From the NCBI RefSeq assembly GCF_000484635.1, contig NZ_AXVM01000014.1:1-32513 (forward strand): DNA of 32,513 bases, given 5' to 3'. The DNA comes from Comamonas badia DSM 17552. Lineage in GTDB: Bacteria > Pseudomonadota > Gammaproteobacteria > Burkholderiales > Burkholderiaceae_C. The position numbers were made by a program, and so were the translations under genes. How positions within the stretch are numbered: position 1 is the stretch's first letter; each line of letters starts with the position of its first letter. A model generated the notes under the pieces. It searched no databases, was not told the origin of the DNA, and worked only from the letters and a program-made list of their open reading frames with translations. Of the stretch, positions 29,854-32,513 are shown piece after piece.

Positions 29854-29896
29854 CTTGCCAAGGCAAACACCATCGTTTGTACGCCGCCTTGGCAAG
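29854..29896. repeat. 11-bp perfect inverted repeat
   Basis: CTTGCCAAGGC (29854-29864) and GCCTTGGCAAG (29886-29896) are perfect inverted arms 21 bases apart, with AAAC/GTTT pairing again inside. Each arm is itself nearly palindromic (TTGCCAAGGCAA). It may be a hairpin or paired binding sites. No T-run follows. Confidence 0.65.
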
Positions 29897-29901
29897 AAGA
29901 T

Positions 29902-29949
29902 GACTATTGCAGTCAGAGAAATCATTAAAAATAAGGCAATGCAATAGTC
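29902..29949. repeat. 9-bp perfect inverted repeat
   Basis: GACTATTGC (29902-29910) and GCAATAGTC (29941-29949) are perfect inverted arms separated by 30 AT-rich bases. The right arm overlaps the first copy of the repeated element at 29943. Confidence 0.6.
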
Positions 29950-30003
29950 CGAAAGAACTATTACCATCCGACGCAAATTGACGATTAGTCCTAAAGAACT
30001 ATT
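29943..30003 (+). repeat. Two-copy 18-bp element, candidate regulator sites
   Basis: TAGTCCGAAAGAACTATT (29945-29962) recurs as TAGTCCTAAAGAACTATT (29986-30003), one mismatch, 41 bases apart (about four helical turns). Copy 1 is a dyad, AATAGT then ACTATT eight bases later. This looks like a pair of protein-binding sites, roughly 95-150 bases before the lipoprotein start. Confidence 0.65.
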
Positions 30004-30095
30004 TGCCGCGCCTGAGAGAATGACTCTTGTGGAGTCCCCAGCCCGCCGGCAAAGCCCGGGAGTAGTTCACCCGACGGATCGTGAACGGTGCTGCC

Positions 30096-32513
30096 ATGAC
30101 TTGCTCCACGCTGCGGACGAGAGCCGCAAAATTGCTCTCCATTTGTGCAATCGCACTCCCACTGCTCGCCTGCGGGGGCGGGTCAGACGCATCGCCTGAT
30201 GTGGGTACATCCAGCATGGTCGTCGAGCAGGACCGTGGGCACCCCCCCCTGGTGGTTGCCGGTTACACGCCAGCCCCTGTGCCCGGTGTTCAGCAGAACC
30301 AGGCAGGGAACACCAGCAAGCCATCGAATCCCACGCCAGCGCCTGCACCCCAAGGCAGCCAGGTGGGGAATACCACCAAGCCATCGAACCCCGCGTCGGT
30401 GCCTGTACCTCAAGGCAGCCAGACAGGGAACACTGGCAACCCGTCGAGTCCTGCTCCGGCGCCCGGTCCTAGTCAGGGTCAGGGAGGCGGCACGATCGGG
30501 TCATCGAGTCCCACCCCGGCACCTGCCCCCGGCCAAAGCCAGGGAGGGGGATCAAACGTGCCATCGAATCCGCCCGCAGCACTTGCACATGCTACGCAAG
30601 CGGGCATGAATTTGCCGATGCTGAGCTATTGGGACCGCAGCTTTGCGATGGCGGATGTGGTGCGGCAGGCGCGGTTTGTGGATACCAGCTGGGGCACCAA
30701 TACGAATCCGGATGCCACGGGTGCGCCTGGGGTTGACTTCCGGCTCATGTTCAATTCGAGGACGATCGGTGCGGGCACCTACAAGCTGATCTTTACGGGA
30801 AAGGCGGACCTGTCCTTGGGCGGCGTAGCTGGAGGGCAGGTGCGCAACCAGGCGTACGACGCAACTAGCAACCGCAGCACGGCCGACGTCGTACTGCCCC
30901 AGAACGTCACGGGCAACACCTGGCTTACTTTTGAGAACACCCGGCGCACGGCCGCATCCACAGGAGCGAATGGCGTTACCCAGGTCCATCTCTGGCGCCC
31001 GGGCTATGCGACGGATGGTTCGGTCCTGTTCACCTCGGAATTCATCACTGCCATGCGCAAGGTGCAAATCCTGCGGGCGATGGACATGACATCGACCAAC
31101 ACCAACCCCACGGCGCACTGGAGCGAGCGCACGCGCCCGGACTTCATCGGCATGACCGAGGCCAAAGGGCAATCGTGGGAGTTGCTGGTGCAACTGGCGA
31201 ACGCGACCGGGCGCGACCTGTGGATCAACGTGCCGGTGAAGGCGGACGACGACTACATCGCCAAGCTGGCGCAGCTTTTCCGCTACGGGTCTGATGGCGT
31301 GAACCCTTACACCAGCGCGCAAGCCAACCCCGCTTATCCGCCGCTGCGCAGCGACCTTCGGCTCTATGTCGAGTACGGCAATGAAATCTGGAACTCCAGC
31401 GCTGGCTTTTACGGCTTGGGCTGGGTGAAAGCCATGTCCGACGCGGTGCGCGCGGACGTCACGCACCCGATAGGGCGGGATTTGCCGGATGAATGGGTGG
31501 CATTCAAGCGGTTCATTGCCTATCGGTCGGCAGCCATCAGCCGGGCGTTTCGCGGTGTCTGGGGCGACTCTTTGATGATGGACCGCGTGCGCCCGATATT
31601 TGCCATTCAGGCAGGCAATGCCAATAGCTATCTGAGCAACGGGCTCATATGGGCAGAGGGCGAGTATGGCGACGTGAGCAAAATCTGGTGGGGTGGTGGC
31701 GGCGCCAGCTACTTTGACTCCACCACCGCGCCCGCCGATACGCAGCCCTCGACCATGCAGGCCTACTTTGATGGTCTGCCTGATGCGGCGTTCGCCAACC
31801 GCATCAAGACGGACACCGCCTGGCTCAAGGGCTATGGCTTGCACCATGTGTCCTACGAAGGCGGGCCGGAGCCCGGCGGCAGCGCATTGGGCGGCGGTGG
31901 CGGCGGCGAAGCGCTGGCCAACGCCTACAACACCGATCCGCGCATGCCCGGGCGCATGGCCGCAGCCTACGACTTGTGGAAGGCCAATGGCGGCGAGCTG
32001 CTGCTCTACTACAACTACAGCGGCATGGGCGCACCCTGGTGGTTCATTGACGGCACAAAGAACATCACCGTGTCGGACACCACCAGCCCCAAGCTGCAGT
32101 TCCTCGACTCGCTCGCCAGCCGCCCGGTGGCTTCGCCCACGCTGGGTACGGCCGTACCCGGCACGGTGTACCTGCGCGAGGCAACGACTGCATTGCAGAC
32201 TTACATAGGCGGCAATACCGCCTGGGCCTACGGCGGCACTGCCTACCGCATTCAAGCGAACACTGACGCGTTGAAAAGCGAAATGCTGCTGGTGCCCATT
32301 CGCACCACCAGTGCCGGACGCTATACGGTGGCGCTGACCACGCTGGATTCGCCCACCACGGCCCGCGTGCAGGTGTATGTCAATGGGGCCATCGTGGGGG
32401 AGCTGGCGCCGGCTGCGTCTTCGCCTGCCGGTGCGCCGGCCACTTCGGCCACGCTGTCGGTGGACCTGCCCGCGGGTATCTCCGTGGTGCGCCTGCGTGC
32501 CAAGACAGGGCTC
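30096..32513 (+). CDS. Large lipoprotein, probable glycosidase-like barrel (partial, 3' end missing)
   Basis: Open from the ATG at 30096 to the window edge (806 codons, no stop). An in-frame GTG at 30081 is an alternative start. Lipobox LLAC puts the lipid-modified Cys at 26. Residues about 69-160 are a Pro/Ser/Gln linker made of 20-residue repeats. From about 171 a beta-rich region leads into a likely TIM-barrel: QILRAMDMTSTNTNP, then RLYVEYGNEIWNS with Glu430 after Asn, then HHVSYEGGPEPGG with Glu588. An Asn-Glu pair and a later Glu are the acid/base and nucleophile pattern of clan GH-A glycosidases. It resembles secreted proteins with a VEYSNEVWN motif, often labelled cellulose-binding; activity is unproven. 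A beta-sandwich, carbohydrate-binding-like module begins near 689. Next to the EPS genes, it may trim or bind the polymer. Confidence 0.72.
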   Translation, partial: MTCSTLRTRAAKLLSICAIALPLLACGGGSDASPDVGTSSMVVEQDRGHPPLVVAGYTPAPVPGVQQNQAGNTSKPSNPTPAPAPQGSQVGNTTKPSNPASVPVPQGSQTGNTGNPSSPAPAPGPSQGQGGGTIGSSSPTPAPAPGQSQGGGSNVPSNPPAALAHATQAGMNLPMLSYWDRSFAMADVVRQARFVDTSWGTNTNPDATGAPGVDFRLMFNSRTIGAGTYKLIFTGKADLSLGGVAGGQVRNQAYDATSNRSTADVVLPQNVTGNTWLTFENTRRTAASTGANGVTQVHLWRPGYATDGSVLFTSEFITAMRKVQILRAMDMTSTNTNPTAHWSERTRPDFIGMTEAKGQSWELLVQLANATGRDLWINVPVKADDDYIAKLAQLFRYGSDGVNPYTSAQANPAYPPLRSDLRLYVEYGNEIWNSSAGFYGLGWVKAMSDAVRADVTHPIGRDLPDEWVAFKRFIAYRSAAISRAFRGVWGDSLMMDRVRPIFAIQAGNANSYLSNGLIWAEGEYGDVSKIWWGGGGASYFDSTTAPADTQPSTMQAYFDGLPDAAFANRIKTDTAWLKGYGLHHVSYEGGPEPGGSALGGGGGGEALANAYNTDPRMPGRMAAAYDLWKANGGELLLYYNYSGMGAPWWFIDGTKNITVSDTTSPKLQFLDSLASRPVASPTLGTAVPGTVYLREATTALQTYIGGNTAWAYGGTAYRIQANTDALKSEMLLVPIRTTSAGRYTVALTTLDSPTTARVQVYVNGAIVGELAPAASSPAGAPATSATLSVDLPAGISVVRLRAKTGL
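30301..30580 (+). repeat. 60-bp tandem repeat inside the lipoprotein gene
   Basis: Nearly five units of exactly 60 bases, starting at 30301, 30361, 30421, 30481 and 30541, each encode about 20 residues. The first two are closest to each other (AGNTSKPSNPTPAPAPQGSQ and VGNTTKPSNPASVPVPQGSQ). Later units diverge but keep the (C/T)CATCGA(A/G)TCC-like core. It stays in frame and forms the linker after the lipid anchor. Confidence 0.88.

Larger units (their letters stand above)
29748..30095 (+). other. 348-base gap rich in dyads and repeats
   Basis: No gene was found. It holds, in order, overlapping hairpins at 29782-29818, a long dyad at 29854-29896, an inverted repeat at 29902-29949 and a repeated element at 29943-30003. 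The stretch from about 29897 to 30005 is clearly more AT-rich than the genes on either side. It probably contains the end of the epsB-epsG transcript and the control region of the lipoprotein gene. Confidence 0.7.

Noticed and set aside
27201-29873. 890-codon open frame on the minus strand, opposite epsF and epsG
   Set aside because: It mirrors two well-supported genes, spans both of them, and its His/Gly/Ala/Arg-rich product has no family likeness. Such frames are common opposite high-GC genes with strong third-position bias.
30552-32255. 567-codon open frame on the minus strand, opposite the lipoprotein gene
   Set aside because: The plus-strand frame is open for 806 codons with lipobox, repeats and conserved motifs. 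The minus product looks like a codon-bias shadow.

Overview
The window comes from a high-GC betaproteobacterium, most likely order Burkholderiales and close to Comamonadaceae. This rests on the form of the tuf/S10 genes, the long basic tail on ribosomal protein S3, a LipB with a large insertion, the EIIA-HPr-EI cluster and an EpsB/E/F/G/L-type exopolysaccharide locus. The assignment is inference from protein character; no 16S or other marker is present. I found no rRNA, tRNA, insertion sequence, CRISPR or frameshifted gene.

Layout. (1) 1-6611: tuf and the first part of the S10 ribosomal protein operon (rpsJ, rplC, rplD, rplW, rplB, rpsS, rplV, rpsC, rplP, rpmC, rpsQ), with a 221-base leader-like gap between rpsJ and rplC. 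It is closed by a strong intrinsic terminator at 6645, and rplN does not follow. (2) 6730-8421: a peroxiredoxin, a convergent GNAT acetyltransferase and a short lipoprotein. (3) 8514-11002: EIIA (mannose type), HPr and Enzyme I, a phosphotransfer chain with no sugar permease beside it. (4) 11065-12080, minus strand: a DUF493/YbeD-like protein and lipB. (5) 12208-19598: the complete F-type ATP synthase operon atpIBEFHAGDC, with a TATAAT promoter in front and an intrinsic terminator at 19714. (6) 19844-21562: rhodanese and pcm on the minus strand, and msrA on the plus strand. (7) 21623-23125: a stand-alone cyclic-nucleotide-binding protein divergent from an HDOD-domain protein. (8) 23122 to the window edge: an exopolysaccharide locus.

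The exopolysaccharide locus has a priming glycosyl-1-phosphate transferase (overlapping the HDOD gene), a small secreted VPLPA/PEP-CTERM-type protein, export protein EpsE, outer-membrane beta-barrel EpsL, chain-length protein EpsF and tyrosine autokinase EpsG. After a 348-base gap rich in dyads and repeats comes a large lipoprotein that runs off the window. That lipoprotein has a repeat-built Pro-rich linker and a probable glycosidase-like barrel with a candidate catalytic Glu pair. An exosortase, a Wzx/Wzy pair and further glycosyltransferases would be expected beyond position 32513.

Regions 1 to 6 are mostly housekeeping. The parts that deserve attention are the end of the window (29748-32513) and the regulatory pair at the start of the EPS locus. 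I did not find clear evidence of a wholly new system; the best candidate is the EPS-linked sorted protein plus lipoprotein, with its unusual upstream regulatory DNA.
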